This document shows positions 19,401-29,155 of a stretch of 64,000 bases of DNA, one piece after another. Location: NCBI RefSeq assembly GCF_013343235.1, contig NZ_CP040094.1:5637001-5701000 (forward strand), in the 5' to 3' direction. A program made the translations under genes and the position numbers. Source of the stretch: Nostoc sp. TCL240-02. Lineage in GTDB: Bacteria > Cyanobacteriota > Cyanobacteriia > Cyanobacteriales > Nostocaceae. Every line of letters begins with the position of its first letter. Position 1 is the first letter of the stretch. The notes below the pieces were generated by a model that did not search any database, had not been told where the DNA came from, and saw only the letters and a list, made by a program, of their open reading frames with translations.

Positions 19401-22400
19401 TTGCGCGTGAAGTGGGAACGGAAGGAAAACTTGGCGTGCAAGCTTACGTTAGAGGCGTGGCTGGGACTTGGAAAGATTTGACGGACAACGTAAATTCGAT
19501 GGCGGGGAACCTCACCGGACAAGTTCGCAACATCGCCGAAGTTACGAAAGCGGTAGCTAATGGCGACTTATCTAAAAAAATTACCGTCGATGCCAAAGGC
19601 GAAATTTTGGACTTGAAGAACACCACCAACACGATGGTGGATCAACTCAGTTCTTTTGCCAGTGAAGTAACGCGGGTAGCGCGGGAAGTGGGAACTGAAG
19701 GAAAGTTGGGTGGACAAGCGCAAGTCCAAGGTGTCGCGGGTACTTGGAAAGATTTAACAGATAACGTTAACTCGATGGCGGGTAACTTAACGGCACAAGT
19801 ACGCGGTATCGCCAGAGTTGTAACGGCAGTTGCTAACGGAGACTTGAAACGGAAACTGATGTTAGATGCTAAGGGAGAAATTGAAACCTTGGCAGAGACA
19901 ATCAACGAGATGATTGATACCCTAGCAACCTTTGCCAATCAGGTAACTACAGTAGCGCGGGAAGTGGGAATCGAAGGGAAGTTAGGCGGACAAGCGAGAG
20001 TCCCTGGCGCGGCTGGAACTTGGAAAGATTTGACGGATAATGTAAATGAACTTGCTGCTACACTAACAACTCAATTAAGAGCGATCGCAGAAGTTGCTAC
20101 AGCTGTAACTAAAGGTGATTTAACTCGTTCAATTGCCGTCGAAGCACTAGGAGAAGTAGCAATACTCAAAGACAACATCAACCAAATGATTGCAAATCTG
20201 CGGGAGACAACGCAGAAAAACACTGAGCAAGATTGGTTGAAAACTAACCTAGCTAAGTTTACCCGAATGTTGCAAGGGCAGCGCGACTTAGAAACCGTAT
20301 CTAAATTAATTCTCTCAGAACTAGCACCCTTAGTAGGAGCGCAACACGGCGTATTCTTTCTGATGGAGTCTGGGGAAAATACACCGTTTTTAAAACTAAT
20401 TAGTAGCTACGCTTACCGCGAACGCAGACATCTAGCTAATCGCTTCCACTTGGGTGAAGGTTTGGTGGGACAATGCGCTTTAGAAAAAGAGCGAATTCTC
20501 TTAACGGATGTACCAAGTGATTATGTGAGAATTGCCTCTGGTTTAGGAGAAGCGTCTCCACTTAATGCCGTGGTGTTACCTGTACTCTTTGAAGGACAGG
20601 TGACAGCAGTCATAGAATTAGCATCCTTCCGCCGCTTTAGCGAAATTCATCTGACATTCTTCGACCAGCTTACCGAAAGTATAGCGATCGTTCTCAACAC
20701 GATCGCAGCTTCGATGCGAACTGAAGAATTACTCAAGCAATCGCAATCTTTGGCTGAAGAACTCCAAACCCAGCAAAATGAACTGCGAGAAACCAACAAA
20801 CGCTTAGAACAACAAGCCCAATCACTCAAAACCTCAGAAGATTTACTCAAAGGACAGCAAGAGGAGTTACAACAGACTAACGCTGAGTTAGAAGAAAAGG
20901 CAGAACTGCTAGCTATGCAAAAGAAAGAAGTCGAGCGCAAAAATCGAGAAATCGAACAAGCAAGAATGTCTTTGGAAGATAAAGCCGAACAACTCGCCCT
21001 TTCTTCAAAATACAAATCAGAATTTCTCGCCAACATGTCCCACGAACTACGGACACCGCTAAACAGCTTATTAATTTTGGCGAAGTTGTTGGCAGATAAC
21101 ATCGACCACAACCTCACTAGCAAGCAAGTTGAATACAGCCAGACAATTTACTCAGCCGGTACTGACTTGTTGGCATTAATCAATGACATTCTGGATCTCG
21201 CTAAAATTGAATCTGGAACTATGTCAATTGACATAACCCAAATGCCCTTGGTAGAGTTGGGCGAACAAATTGAGCGTACCTTCCGCCAAATAGCTGATAA
21301 CAAAGGGCTTGCTTTCGCAATTGAATTTACTCCCGACTTACCCACAACCATCTATACAGATGTCAAACGCTTACAACAAGTGTTAAAAAATCTCCTCTCC
21401 AACGCTTTTAAATTTACGGAGCAAGGGGAAGTCCGCTTGCAGATTGCGGTGGCAAAACAGGGATGGAGCAACGATCAAGTAACTTTAAATCGCGCTCAAA
21501 ATGTCATCGCCTTCTCAGTTAGCGATACAGGGATTGGCATCGCACCCGACAAGCAAAAAGTTATTTTCGAGGCATTCCAACAAGCTGATGGCTCTACCAG
21601 TCGGAGATACGGCGGTACTGGATTAGGCTTATCAATTAGCCGCGAAATCGCCCGTCTCTTTGGCGGCGAAATTAAACTAACAAGTCAACCCGGTCAAGGT
21701 AGCACCTTTACATTCTTTTTCCCACAATTGAATCCTGAGTCTACATCAACACAACTTCTTACTCCCTACTCCTTACTCCCCACTCTCCACTCCTCACTCA
21801 GCACTCAAAACTCAGCACTCCTGAGTGACGATCGCGCTACTATTGGCATGGGCGATCGCGTTTTGTTAATTGTCGAGGATGACGTGAATTTTGCCCGTAT
21901 CCTCATAGATATGGCGCAACAGCATGGATTTAAGGTGATAACAGCCCAAAATGGCAGTACAGGTTTAGCATTAGCGCAGCAATTCTATCCTTCAGCCGTT
22001 TTACTAGATATCCGAATGCCAGAAATGGATGGTTGGACGGTTTTGGATCGTCTGAAACATGACCCAAATACCCGCCACATTCCTGTACACATTATGACGG
22101 TTGAAGAAGGGCAACAGCGCAGTTTGCAACTAGGTGCGATCGCATATCTGCAAAAGCCCTTAAGCAGCGAGACAATATCCGAAGCATTGGTCAAAATTAA
22201 AGGTTTTGTTGAGCGCCAGGTAAAAAATTTACTGGTAGTCGAAGACGATGACACTCAACGGCATAGCATTGTCGAACTAATTGGCAACAACGATGTTTAT
22301 ACTACTGCTGTTGCCACAGGTGCAGAAGCCCTAGAAGCCATCCGCACCCAGCATTTTGATTGCCTTGTCCTCGATTTAGGGCTACCCGACATGACCGGGT

Positions 22401-23026
22401 TTGAACTGATCGATCAGATTAAGCTTCTACCTCACGGCAAAACGTTGCCCATCATTGTCTACACAGGTAGAGACATTAGCAAAGCTCAAGAAACCGAACT
22501 GAGACGGATTGCCGAAACAATTATCATTAAAGATGTGCGATCGCCCGAACGCCTCCTCGATGAAACAGCATTATTTTTACACCGAGTCCAAGCAAATTTA
22601 CCAGCGCCCAAACGACAAATACTTGAACAACTGCATTCTATAGATTACTTACTCGCTGGCAAAAAAGCGCTAATTGTAGACGACGATATGCGTAATATCT
22701 TTGCGCTGACAAGTATGCTGGAGCGTTATCAGATACAAGTACTATATGCTGAAAACGGCAGAGAGGGGATTAACTTGTTAGAAAATACACCAGATATTGA
22801 TGTCGTTTTGATGGATGTAATGATGCCAGAAATGGACGGTTACGAAACAACAAGCTTAATCCGCCAAAACGAGCAATTTAAATCTTTGCCGATTATTGCA
22901 CTGACAGCTAAAGCCATGCAAGGCGATCGCGAGAAGTGTATCGAAGCCGGTGCATCAGACTACATCACCAAACCCGTAGATACTGAACAACTGCTTTCAC
23001 TCTTGCGTGTTTGGCTATATCGTTGA
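16430..23026 (+). CDS. Giant hybrid histidine kinase with a 12-unit HAMP-repeat array, GAF and three receivers
   Basis: This 2198-residue protein has no membrane segment and is probably cytosolic. After a divergent N-terminal HAMP-like unit, twelve contiguous 92-residue repeats span residues 155-1258 (16892-20203). Each contains [27 protein letters not shown] and [15 protein letters not shown] domain (about 1275-1420), a long coiled coil and a HisKA domain with acceptor His1538 in [10 protein letters not shown] follow. The HATPase domain has [15 protein letters not shown] and GGTGLGLSI. Three receiver domains end the protein ([32 protein letters not shown]). HAMP arrays of this type resemble Nik1-class osmosensing kinases. 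AAGGA precedes ATG at 16430. A low-complexity repeat encodes the linker before receiver 1. Confidence 0.95.
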   Translation: MATEQLTRDSDNLDLNQLLRTLNAVKQGDFSARMPIDHTGVAGKIADTLNNIIDQNERMAAELQRIGNVVGKEGKIAERASLGDVRGSWSNCVTSVNTLITDLVQPTAETTRVIRSVANGDLSQTIATEIDGRPLQGEFLQTANIVNTMVERLGSFASEVTRVAREVGTEGKLGVQAEVQGVAGTWKDLTDNVNLMAGNLTGQVRNIAEVATAIANGDLSKKITVDVKGEILELKNTVNTMVDQLNSFASEVTRVAREVGTEGKLGVQAEVKGVAGTWKDLTDNVNLMAGNLTAQVRNIAEVTTAVANGDLSKKITVDVKGEILELKNTVNIMVDQLNSFASEVTRVAREVGAEGKLGGQAEVRGVAGTWKDLTDSVNFMAGSLTAQVRNIAEVTTAVANGDLSKKITVDVKGEILELKNTINTMVDQLNSFASEVTRVAREVGTEGKLGVQAEVRGVAGTWKDLTDNVNLMAGNLTGQVRNIAEVATAIANGDLSKKITVDVRGEILELKNTINIMVDQLSSFASEVTRVAREVGSEGKLGVQADVRGVAGTWKDLTDSVNFMAGSLTAQVRNIAEVTTAVATGDLSKKITVDVKGEILELKNTINTMVDQLNSFASEVTRVAREVGSEGKLGVQAEVRGVAGTWKDLTDSVNFMAGSLTAQVRNIAEVTTAVATGDLSKKITVDVKGEILELKNTINTMVDQLSSFASEVTRVAREVGTEGKLGVQAEVKDVAGTWKDLTDSVNFMAGSLTAQVRNIAEVTTAIANGDLSKKITVAVKGEILELKNTINIMVDQLNSFASEVTRVAREVGSEGKLGVQADVRGVAGTWKDLTDSVNFMAGSLTAQVRNIATVTTAVANGDLSKKISVDVKGEILELKNTINTMVDQLNSFASEVTRVAREVGTEGKLGVQAEVKGVAGTWKDLTESVNFMAGSLTAQVRNIAEVTTAVANGDLSKKITVDVKGEIQELKNTINTMVDQLNSFASEVTRVAREVGTEGKLGVQAYVRGVAGTWKDLTDNVNSMAGNLTGQVRNIAEVTKAVANGDLSKKITVDAKGEILDLKNTTNTMVDQLSSFASEVTRVAREVGTEGKLGGQAQVQGVAGTWKDLTDNVNSMAGNLTAQVRGIARVVTAVANGDLKRKLMLDAKGEIETLAETINEMIDTLATFANQVTTVAREVGIEGKLGGQARVPGAAGTWKDLTDNVNELAATLTTQLRAIAEVATAVTKGDLTRSIAVEALGEVAILKDNINQMIANLRETTQKNTEQDWLKTNLAKFTRMLQGQRDLETVSKLILSELAPLVGAQHGVFFLMESGENTPFLKLISSYAYRERRHLANRFHLGEGLVGQCALEKERILLTDVPSDYVRIASGLGEASPLNAVVLPVLFEGQVTAVIELASFRRFSEIHLTFFDQLTESIAIVLNTIAASMRTEELLKQSQSLAEELQTQQNELRETNKRLEQQAQSLKTSEDLLKGQQEELQQTNAELEEKAELLAMQKKEVERKNREIEQARMSLEDKAEQLALSSKYKSEFLANMSHELRTPLNSLLILAKLLADNIDHNLTSKQVEYSQTIYSAGTDLLALINDILDLAKIESGTMSIDITQMPLVELGEQIERTFRQIADNKGLAFAIEFTPDLPTTIYTDVKRLQQVLKNLLSNAFKFTEQGEVRLQIAVAKQGWSNDQVTLNRAQNVIAFSVSDTGIGIAPDKQKVIFEAFQQADGSTSRRYGGTGLGLSISREIARLFGGEIKLTSQPGQGSTFTFFFPQLNPESTSTQLLTPYSLLPTLHSSLSTQNSALLSDDRATIGMGDRVLLIVEDDVNFARILIDMAQQHGFKVITAQNGSTGLALAQQFYPSAVLLDIRMPEMDGWTVLDRLKHDPNTRHIPVHIMTVEEGQQRSLQLGAIAYLQKPLSSETISEALVKIKGFVERQVKNLLVVEDDDTQRHSIVELIGNNDVYTTAVATGAEALEAIRTQHFDCLVLDLGLPDMTGFELIDQIKLLPHGKTLPIIVYTGRDISKAQETELRRIAETIIIKDVRSPERLLDETALFLHRVQANLPAPKRQILEQLHSIDYLLAGKKALIVDDDMRNIFALTSMLERYQIQVLYAENGREGINLLENTPDIDVVLMDVMMPEMDGYETTSLIRQNEQFKSLPIIALTAKAMQGDREKCIEAGASDYITKPVDTEQLLSLLRVWLYR
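16892..20203 (+). repeat. Twelve 276-bp tandem repeats within the kinase gene
   Basis: Exactly twelve units of 276 bases (92 codons) run without a gap. Units 1-10 are very similar, and units 11-12 diverge towards the GAF domain. Synonymous positions vary, so the array is old enough to drift, yet several neighbours (units 5, 6 and 8) are closer to one another, which suggests unequal exchange or conversion. Confidence 0.92.
21752..21822. repeat. Low-complexity ACTCCTTACTCCC/CACTCAGCACTC tract inside kinase gene
   Basis: A pyrimidine-rich repeat typical of intergenic Nostoc DNA (TTACTCCCTACTCCTTACTC, then CTCAGCACTC) is translated as a Ser/Thr/Leu-rich linker between the HATPase domain and the first receiver. 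Confidence 0.7.
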
Positions 23027-23074
23027 GCTAAATTAAAGGAAGCAGGGGGCAGGGGGTAGGGAGCCGTTGCAACT

Positions 23075-25236
23075 ATTTCAACCCTACCTAATAGGGATTT
23101 TGATGAATTGCAATGTTTGGCGTGTTCCAGATGTCTGAAGGCGTTCCGTTTCAATCCCTAATAGGGATTTTGATGAATTGCAATAATCATAAACTCTGTA
23201 GTCCCTGTCCAGATTCGCGTTTCAATCCCTAATAGGGATTTTGATGAATTGCAATTTAAATTGTGATTCAGCATAAATTTGATAAGATGCAAGTTTCAAT
23301 CCCTAATAGGGATTTTGATGAATTGCAATTCGAATCTCAAGTTACGCTGCTCAAACCGTAAACATTGTTTCAATCCCTAATAGGGATTTTGATGAATTGC
23401 AATGAACCAGGTGCCTATTATGTAACAAATGCCAAGTGGTTTCAATCCCTAATAGGGATTTTGATGAATTGCAATTCCTTATTGATTTCATGAATGGAAG
23501 AGTCAAATTTGTTTCAATCCCTAATAGGGATTTTGATGAATTGCAATGATAAATGTACTCTTACCACCCTTGGCTCGATTGACAACAGGTTTCAATCCCT
23601 AATAGGGATTTTGATGAATTGCAATGTTTTATCATCTCTGCATGATTTGTATTTCTTATGTTTCAATCCCTAATAGGGATTTTGATGAATTGCAATTTGT
23701 GTTTTGCTGCATCTCCCGTAGTTTCTTTGTAAGTTTCAATCCCTAATAGGGATTTTGATGAATTGCAATAATCTCGTAATATCCCCATGCTGAAAGGGGA
23801 TTTTTGTTTCAATCCCTAATAGGGATTTTGATGAATTGCAATTATTTGCTTTGGTATATTTGTCACCTTTTAAGATGGAGTTTCAATCCCTAATAGGGAT
23901 TTTGATGAATTGCAATATGTCCGCGCCAAATGGTCATTTTGGGGAAGTTTGTTTCAATCCCTAATAGGGATTTTGATGAATTGCAATTTGAGCGATATAT
24001 TTTTCACCATCGAAAGAAAAAGAGTTTCAATCCCTAATAGGGATTTTGATGAATTGCAATTCGTACCCATTTATTGGTTTGGGAATCCTGATGGAGTTTC
24101 AATCCCTAATAGGGATTTTGATGAATTGCAATTAGCTGGCCACCCTCCTCTAAAGACAATTGTTCCATGTTTCAATCCCTAATAGGGATTTTGATGAATT
24201 GCAATTCAATCACTGCTAGCGGTTGAACCTACTGTGTCTCGTTTCAATCCCTAATAGGGATTTTGATGAATTGCAATTTTATCTATGCCGTGGCCGCCCG
24301 TGGATAGCGACGTTTCAATCCCTAATAGGGATTTTGATGAATTGCAATCAGGCTGCCTCTGGGGGTGGTGGGCTACTAACCGCTATATATATTGTTTCAA
24401 TCCCTAATAGGGATTTTGATGAATTGCAATCTTATGCGATTCCAAATCCAAACCCAAACCCAAATCCAGTTTCAATCCCTAATAGGGATTTTGATGAATT
24501 GCAATCCCTTTGCAGTGGGGAGAGGAGGATGAAGATTTTTGTTTCAATCCCTAATAGGGATTTTGATGAATTGCAATCTAGTTTTTCTCCCGGTTTTCCC
24601 CCCTGGATTTTAGTTTCAATCCCTAATAGGGATTTTGATGAATTGCAATTTTTCTTTATATCTTTTGGGTAAAAGGGGGATTAAGTTTCAATCCCTAATA
24701 GGGATTTTGATGAATTGCAATGTGCGATCGCCTTTTAAAATCGATTCCAACAAGTAAATTTTTGTTTCAATCCCTAATAGGGATTTTGATGAATTGCAAT
24801 AATTGTTGGTCAGTCATGGTAAGTTTTGGTTAGGTAGAGTTTCAATCCCTAATAGGGATTTTGATGAATTGCAATTGGAGCGGTCTTCACGAGTATCTCC
24901 AATGTGGTTTTGTTTCAATCCCTAATAGGGATTTTGATGAATTGCAATAGCCCAATTGCAATCCTCCCTTAGAGAATCCTTGTTTCAATCCCTAATAGGG
25001 ATTTTGATGAATTGCAATAATTTGTACTATCAAATAAATTTATGAGATTTTGGGTTTCAATCCCTAATAGGGATTTTGATGAATTGCAATATTGATAGGG
25101 ATTATAATCCCCAGAAAAGCTTTTTTGCGTTTCAATCCCTAATAGGGATTTTGATGAATTGCAATGGGCAGCAGCATCAGCTTGAGTCTGAGCTAAAAGG
25201 TTTCAATCCCTAATAGGGATTTTGATGAATTGCAAT
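23075..25236 (-). CRISPR. CRISPR array, 30 repeats / 29 spacers, 37-nt repeat
   Basis: A 37-base repeat, starting GTTTCAATCCCTAATAGGG and ending GATGAATTGCAAT on the plus strand, occurs 30 times. Starts run from 23148, 23219 and 23293 to 25129 and 25200. Twenty-nine copies are identical by eye. The leftmost (23075-23114) is degenerate in its first part. Spacers are about 34-42 bases. Read on the minus strand the repeat ends in ATTGAAAC, the usual 8-nt crRNA 5' handle. The degenerate copy at the left is then the trailer end and the leader lies right of 25236. No cas gene is present in the window. Confidence 0.97.
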
Positions 25237-25560
25237 AGCGGGAGCCTGAAACCCAATCTGTATTTAGTTTTCAAGGTGCAGTTGCGCGATTCTTGAGCAA
25301 TCATAGCATTAGAGAATTCGTTTGGAAAGAGCGCCAGGAAAATTTAAAGGCTGAAATCGTTTTTTGATAAGTATTTCAGAGATTGCGCGGATGAGGATTA
25401 GGCGACTAATGGGATGAAAGCCTTACTGTACTTGAAATAGAAGCACTTTTTTGTGGTTGTGGAATTTGTACACCTACCCTTCCGCGCATTTGAGATGCAG
25501 AAACCTAGTACAGTGCGGCGTAAATAAACAGACCATATCCTATTATTTCGTACATCTGTT
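25237..25560 (-). promoter_or_regulatory. Probable CRISPR leader / gene-free region
   Basis: These 324 bases between the last perfect repeat and the phosphatase gene hold no open frame of note. By array polarity (ATTGAAAC handle on minus, degenerate repeat at far end) this is where the leader and promoter should be. No promoter element can be assigned with confidence. Confidence 0.5.
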
Positions 25561-26040
25561 TTAGCAAGTAGGCACAGCTAATCTGGCGTGTTTGCTAACG
25601 TAGTCCACAAATAATTGCTTTAGTCGGGGACTCACACCAGCATGTTCAAAGAATCCAAAACCCAGATTCTTAGCTCTTGCTAAGGTTTCTTCTGGTGTTA
25701 ATCCTTCCTGGATAGCGATACTTAAGAGTGCAATTCCAGTCGAGCGCATCCCGGCTGCACAATGCACAACTGCTGGTTTAGGAATTTCTTCGAGTGTTGT
25801 GAGGATTTTGGTAATGGCCTCTTCATTCAGGTTTTTTAAATCTACCTTGAGTGGAACATTCTTATAATGCAGCCCCAATGCTTCAGCTACTTTTTGCTCA
25901 TCCTTGGAAAATCCTAGCTCATCAGGCGATCGCAAATTTAGAACGGACTTAAAACCTTCTTGGATAGCTTGCTCAAGCTGTTTTGGGATAATTTGTCCTG
26001 TTGTCGTTAAGTTTTCGTTAATCTGTATGGCGTTGATCAC
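25561..26040 (-). CDS. DUF442-type protein tyrosine phosphatase
   Basis: This is a small cysteine phosphatase of the beta-lactamase-hydrolase-like/DUF442 family. It has TTTGQI near the N-terminus, SVLNLRSPDELG, and the P-loop signature VHCAAGMRSTG (HCxxGxR). I chose the GTG at 26038-26040 because AGGAG lies five bases upstream. The longer frame would begin at TTG 26097 with no SD and would add 19 basic residues. The protein is about 159 residues. Members often accompany sulphide/persulphide metabolism genes, but none is adjacent here, so the substrate is unknown. Confidence 0.85.
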   Translation of the reverse strand: MINAIQINENLTTTGQIIPKQLEQAIQEGFKSVLNLRSPDELGFSKDEQKVAEALGLHYKNVPLKVDLKNLNEEAITKILTTLEEIPKPAVVHCAAGMRSTGIALLSIAIQEGLTPEETLARAKNLGFGFFEHAGVSPRLKQLFVDYVSKHARLAVPTC

Positions 26041-26301
26041 ATTTACTCCTTTTGACTTTCTAATGGCTTTCAGCTTGGTAAATAGTCGAATCAGCAAGCT
26101 TTGAGAAGTTATTCAAATAAGCACTGCAAAATTAGCTAAATATCAAAAGATATTGCTTGATTACTTCAAAATATGTCTTTTGAAGTTGGTTATTTTATTG
26201 CTTTATCCATAATATACGGTTTGTCGATAGATTTAGTGTTAATTAGAGCTTATTATGATTTTCACCGATAAAATTATCAGAGCTTATATATCAGCAGTCT
26301 G

Positions 26302-26515
26302 TACCGATTCTCTATTACTAATAGAGGTGTGACAGCAGGTATTAATTTTGGGCTGGCGATTCGGGGAAGCGATGTCTACGAAGGACTACGGATGCGATTC
26401 ACACAGAAAATTAGACGACAAATTGTCTAGCGAGTTGTGACTCAATTGGAAACTGCTAATATCAGTAAAGCAGTTGAAGATTTGGCTAGTTGATCTGTTG
26501 CGATGTCTACGGCGG
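26302..26515 (+). pseudogene. Possible DJ-1/PfpI-family gene remnant with repeat insertion
   Basis: One frame reads SITNRGVTAGINFGLAI, close to the RGVTAGIDFGL block that DJ-1/PfpI proteins carry before their C-terminal helix. It then runs into a dispersed repeat (GCGATGTCTACGAAGGACTA) and stops. A further short frame ending QLETANISKAVEDLAS follows. No start or upstream domain remains. The family call rests on this one block. Confidence 0.4.
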
Positions 26516-26612
26516 GTGGCTCCTGAGCGCAGGTGTTCGCATAGCGTGTCGCAGACAAGCCTCTCGTTCGCGTTAGCGTCTCTAAAAGAGAAGATAAGGG
26601 CAACGCCTACGC
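26516..26612. repeat. Dispersed repeat cluster upstream of acetyltransferase
   Basis: Modules GATGTCTACGGCGGG, GCATAGCGTGTCGCAGAC and CCTCTCGTTCGCGTTAGCG match the mosaic type seen at 15364-15670. The long frame on the minus strand here is not a gene. Confidence 0.65.
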
Positions 26613-26619
26613 AACTAAA

Positions 26620-27177
26620 ATGTCCATAACATGCCAAAAAGTCAAAAAGACATGTAACCTGAATGTCAGTCATGAACCTATGAGCGCTAACGAAATATCT
26701 CTTCGACCTGCTCAAGAAACTGATGCGTGGGTGATGAGTGCAATTCATATTGCTGCTATCAAAGCTCTGCCTGCAACTTTCTACACCGAAAAAGAACTTT
26801 TAGCTTGGCGTAATTATCACGACAAACCGGATGGTTCAAATATCTTGAAGAGCATGAAAGTAGAAACTTGCAAAGTTGCGATTAGGGGAGATGTTGTTAT
26901 AGGTTTTGCTAGCTTCATTGTTGATGAACTCATCGGGCTGTATGTCCATCCTAAATATCAAGGCAAAGGGATTGGACGTGCTTTAGTTCAACATTTTTGT
27001 GACGAAGCAACCGATCAAGGTATAGATAAGGTAATTACAACTGCTAGTCTTTATGCTGAAGGATTTTATTTACGACTGGGATTTACTGCGATCCAAAAAG
27101 CACCTCATTATTTAAGAAAGGGGATAGTTGTCCCAGTTACTAAAATGAGTAAAACATTAGCTACCGCACCGAAATAA
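26620..27177 (+). CDS. GNAT family N-acetyltransferase
   Basis: The protein has a GNAT fold: ISLRPAQETDAWVMSAIH, then VVIGFASFIVDELIGLYVHP (beta strand 4), and the acetyl-CoA pyrophosphate loop YQGKGIGRALVQHF. The C-terminus carries GFYLRLGF. The annotated start is ATG 26620 (185 residues), but the domain begins only after residue 24. ATG 26680 (MSANEISLRPA) would give 165 residues and is at least as plausible; neither has a clear SD. It could acetylate a small molecule or a protein N-terminus. A TetR-type regulator follows 120 bases downstream in the same direction. Confidence 0.88.
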   Translation: MSITCQKVKKTCNLNVSHEPMSANEISLRPAQETDAWVMSAIHIAAIKALPATFYTEKELLAWRNYHDKPDGSNILKSMKVETCKVAIRGDVVIGFASFIVDELIGLYVHPKYQGKGIGRALVQHFCDEATDQGIDKVITTASLYAEGFYLRLGFTAIQKAPHYLRKGIVVPVTKMSKTLATAPK

Positions 27178-27269
27178 ATTTGAGCCGATACCAGATTTCC
27201 AATAACTTTAAAAGTACTGGTATCAAGATTATTTTTCTTTAATTTGCAACAACTTTGGAGACATAACTT

Positions 27270-27302
27270 ATGATGAAAATAAGTACTTGCCAGTATAAAT
27301 GA
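27270..27302 (+). CDS. Possible 10-codon leader peptide upstream of tetR-type gene
   Basis: TTGGAG is followed by ATGATG at 27270, and a frame reading MMKISTCQYK stops with TGA at 27300-27302. That stop overlaps the regulator's start (ATG at 27299, ATGA). The SD lies in front of this mini-frame rather than in front of the regulator, so translational coupling is plausible. Nothing proves it is expressed. Confidence 0.4.
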   Translation: MMKISTCQYK

Positions 27303-27928
27303 ATAAAAGCATCCGTTCATCAACCCTCACCCGTATACGTTTGATAGAAGCCGCCTCGCAAGTATTTGCCAGTTTAGGTGTTCAAGGAGCGACTACCCGT
27401 GAAATAGCTCGTGTTGCTGGTGTGAATGAGGTGACTTTATTTCGTCACTTTGCTAGCAAAGAACAACTTTTGGGAGCAGTCATCAAAAATGCCTTGGCAC
27501 TCCAGACCGAAGCCCTTGCATATCCCGAAGCGTGGACACAGGATCTAAAAATTGATTTAAGACAGTATGCCCATCTTTATAATACTATGCTAGAAGCACA
27601 GGAGGACTTAATTCGTACATTTATTGGAGAAGCTAAACGTCATCCTGAAGCAGCTAAACAAGTGATTCAAGAAGCCGCCAAGCCTTTAGGAGAAAAACTG
27701 GTCGATTATCTGCAATCTAGTCAGAAATTAGGCACTGTCAGAGTAGACCTCGATCCATTTCCAGCAGTCGATATGTTTACAGGAATGCTGTTAGCTGGAA
27801 TGCTATGTCGCAGTGCAAAATTCAACCAAGGCAGCTATAGCTGTGAGGACTATATCGAAACCTGTGTAGATATTTTTGTGCGTGGTATCAGTACCTCTAA
27901 CATTTCTCAATGCGGCTGTAAGTTCTGA
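27299..27928 (+). CDS. TetR/AcrR family transcriptional regulator
   Basis: This 209-residue repressor-type protein has an N-terminal helix-turn-helix (residues about 10-57). It reads LIEAASQVFASLGVQGATTR, then VNEVTLFRHFASKEQLL, the classic TetR DNA-binding block. The C-terminal all-helical ligand domain (70-200) is specific to the unknown inducer and ends in a Cys-containing tail. It lies downstream of a GNAT acetyltransferase in the same direction, so self-regulation or control of that gene is possible. The ATG at 27299 overlaps the stop of a 10-codon leader frame. Confidence 0.9.
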   Translation: MNKSIRSSTLTRIRLIEAASQVFASLGVQGATTREIARVAGVNEVTLFRHFASKEQLLGAVIKNALALQTEALAYPEAWTQDLKIDLRQYAHLYNTMLEAQEDLIRTFIGEAKRHPEAAKQVIQEAAKPLGEKLVDYLQSSQKLGTVRVDLDPFPAVDMFTGMLLAGMLCRSAKFNQGSYSCEDYIETCVDIFVRGISTSNISQCGCKF

Positions 27929-28060
27929 GCTAAATTAGATAGTTTATGCCAATAGTATTGATTAGAAATAGTTGAAATTAGCGTTTGGGGATAATTATTT
28001 TTCACAATTTAAAATCTGTTTCCAACTCAATTATTTTATTTAAGTTGAGCTTCACAACAG

Positions 28061-28120
28061 TTATTCATAATTAGTAGTTTCAGTAGAGCCACCATTAACT
28101 AAAAGTGCTTGTTGTTTTGC
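28061..28120 (-). pseudogene. Detached 3' end of chaC beyond IS630
   Basis: If the IS630 element (28121-29155) and one TA duplicate are removed, the chaC frame continues from its Val-Leu end into this stretch. It reads AKQQALLVNGGSTETTNYE before TAA at 28061-28063. The insertion thus cut off 19 codons of the original gene. Confidence 0.6.
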
Positions 28121-29155
28121 TATAGCGGTTATCAGTCTACTTCAGTACAGTAGGAGAGAGCAATTCTACTGATAATTGGTGGTGATGAAAGCCTACTCTC
28201 TCGACTTGCGTCAAAAAATAGTTGATGCTTATGCCTGCGGTGACATTTCCCAACGAAAACTGGCTAAAAACTTTGGTGTCACCTTAAGTTTTGTGCAAAA
28301 TTTACTCAAACGCCATCGAGAATTGGGGATGATAGGCCCCAAGGTGCGGACTGAGCAGACAGCAACAAAGTTGAATGCTGAACAGTTAGAAATCCTGCGC
28401 CAACTCGTCATAGCACAGCCCGATGCGACGTTAAGCGAATTGCGGGAACGACTTTACGAGAAAACAGAGGTCTTAATTGGGGTAGCTACGGTGAATCGGA
28501 TGGTTCGCTGGAAACTTCACCTCAACCTCAAAAAAAAAGTCTCCACCTCACAAAAAAAGGTAGTGATGAAGTCCAACTAGCCCGATTTGAGTACTGGAAA
28601 CTCTTGAGGGGGATACCCGTCGAAGAGCTGATTTTCTTAGATGAATCGGGAGTTAATCTGTCCTTCATCCGCAAATGTGCCCGCGCCTTGCCTGGCCCTT
28701 CGGGCCTATGCTCAAAAGCCCAACCGCAAAGGGAAAAATGTCTCGGTAATTGGTGCAATTAGCTTGAAAGGACTGCTCACCCAATGGAGTGGCTTAGGTT
28801 CTATCGATGCTTTGACTTTTGATGCCTTCATCGCCCAAAAGCTCGTACCCAAACTTTGGCCTGGTGCAGTGGTGATCATGGATAACTGCTCAATCCATAA
28901 AAGTGATGAACTTGAAGCTTTGCTCATCGCTGCTGGCGCTCATCTCATTTATCTCCCCCCCTATTCTCCCGATTTTTCACCGATTGAGAATTGTTGGTCC
29001 AAGATTAAGAACATTCTCCGTCGCATCGGTGCAAGGACATACCCTGATTTACTCCAGGCATTAGATACGGCATTCGCAGAAGTGACAATAGAGAATTTGC
29101 TGGGTTGGTTTACTCACTGCTGCTACTGTACCTCACAAGACTGATAACCGCTATA
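28121..29155. mobile_element. IS630 family insertion sequence, copy 1
   Basis: This is a 1035-bp element with terminal inverted repeats TATAGCGGTTATCAGTCT and AGACTGATAACCGCTATA, and TA at both ends as expected for IS630-family TA targeting. The inner ends share CAGTAGNAG-type sequence. It is inserted in the 3' end of a chaC gene. A second copy lies inverted at 36695-37725. Confidence 0.92.
28185..29144 (+). pseudogene. IS630 transposase, split by one slippery site and one indel
   Basis: The N-terminal HTH part (28185-28580) reads MKAYSLDLRQKIVDAYACGD. Continuation to the DDE part requires a -1 shift at A AAA AAG (28553-28559), leading to FEYWKLLRGIPVEELIFLDE. An extra C at about 28696-28698, compared with copy 2, shifts the frame again. 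The remainder (to 29144) holds VIMDNCSIHKSDELEAL and LPPYSPDFSPIENCWSK, the catalytic D and E blocks. ATG 28185 is the likely start; upstream TTG/GTG codons lack an SD. As sequenced, no full-length protein is made. Confidence 0.85.

Noticed and set aside
17506-19938. Series of 60-98-codon minus-strand frames across the kinase repeats
   Set aside because: They recur every 276 bases as the antisense shadow of the HAMP repeats, share no SD and encode no known domain.
23910-24672. Plus-strand frames reading repeated VSIPNRDFDELQ peptides
   Set aside because: They are translations of the CRISPR repeat and spacers, not genes.
26041-26097. TTG start for the DUF442 phosphatase
   Set aside because: No SD upstream, and the added residues are basic and unlike the family. 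GTG 26040 has AGGAG at ideal spacing.
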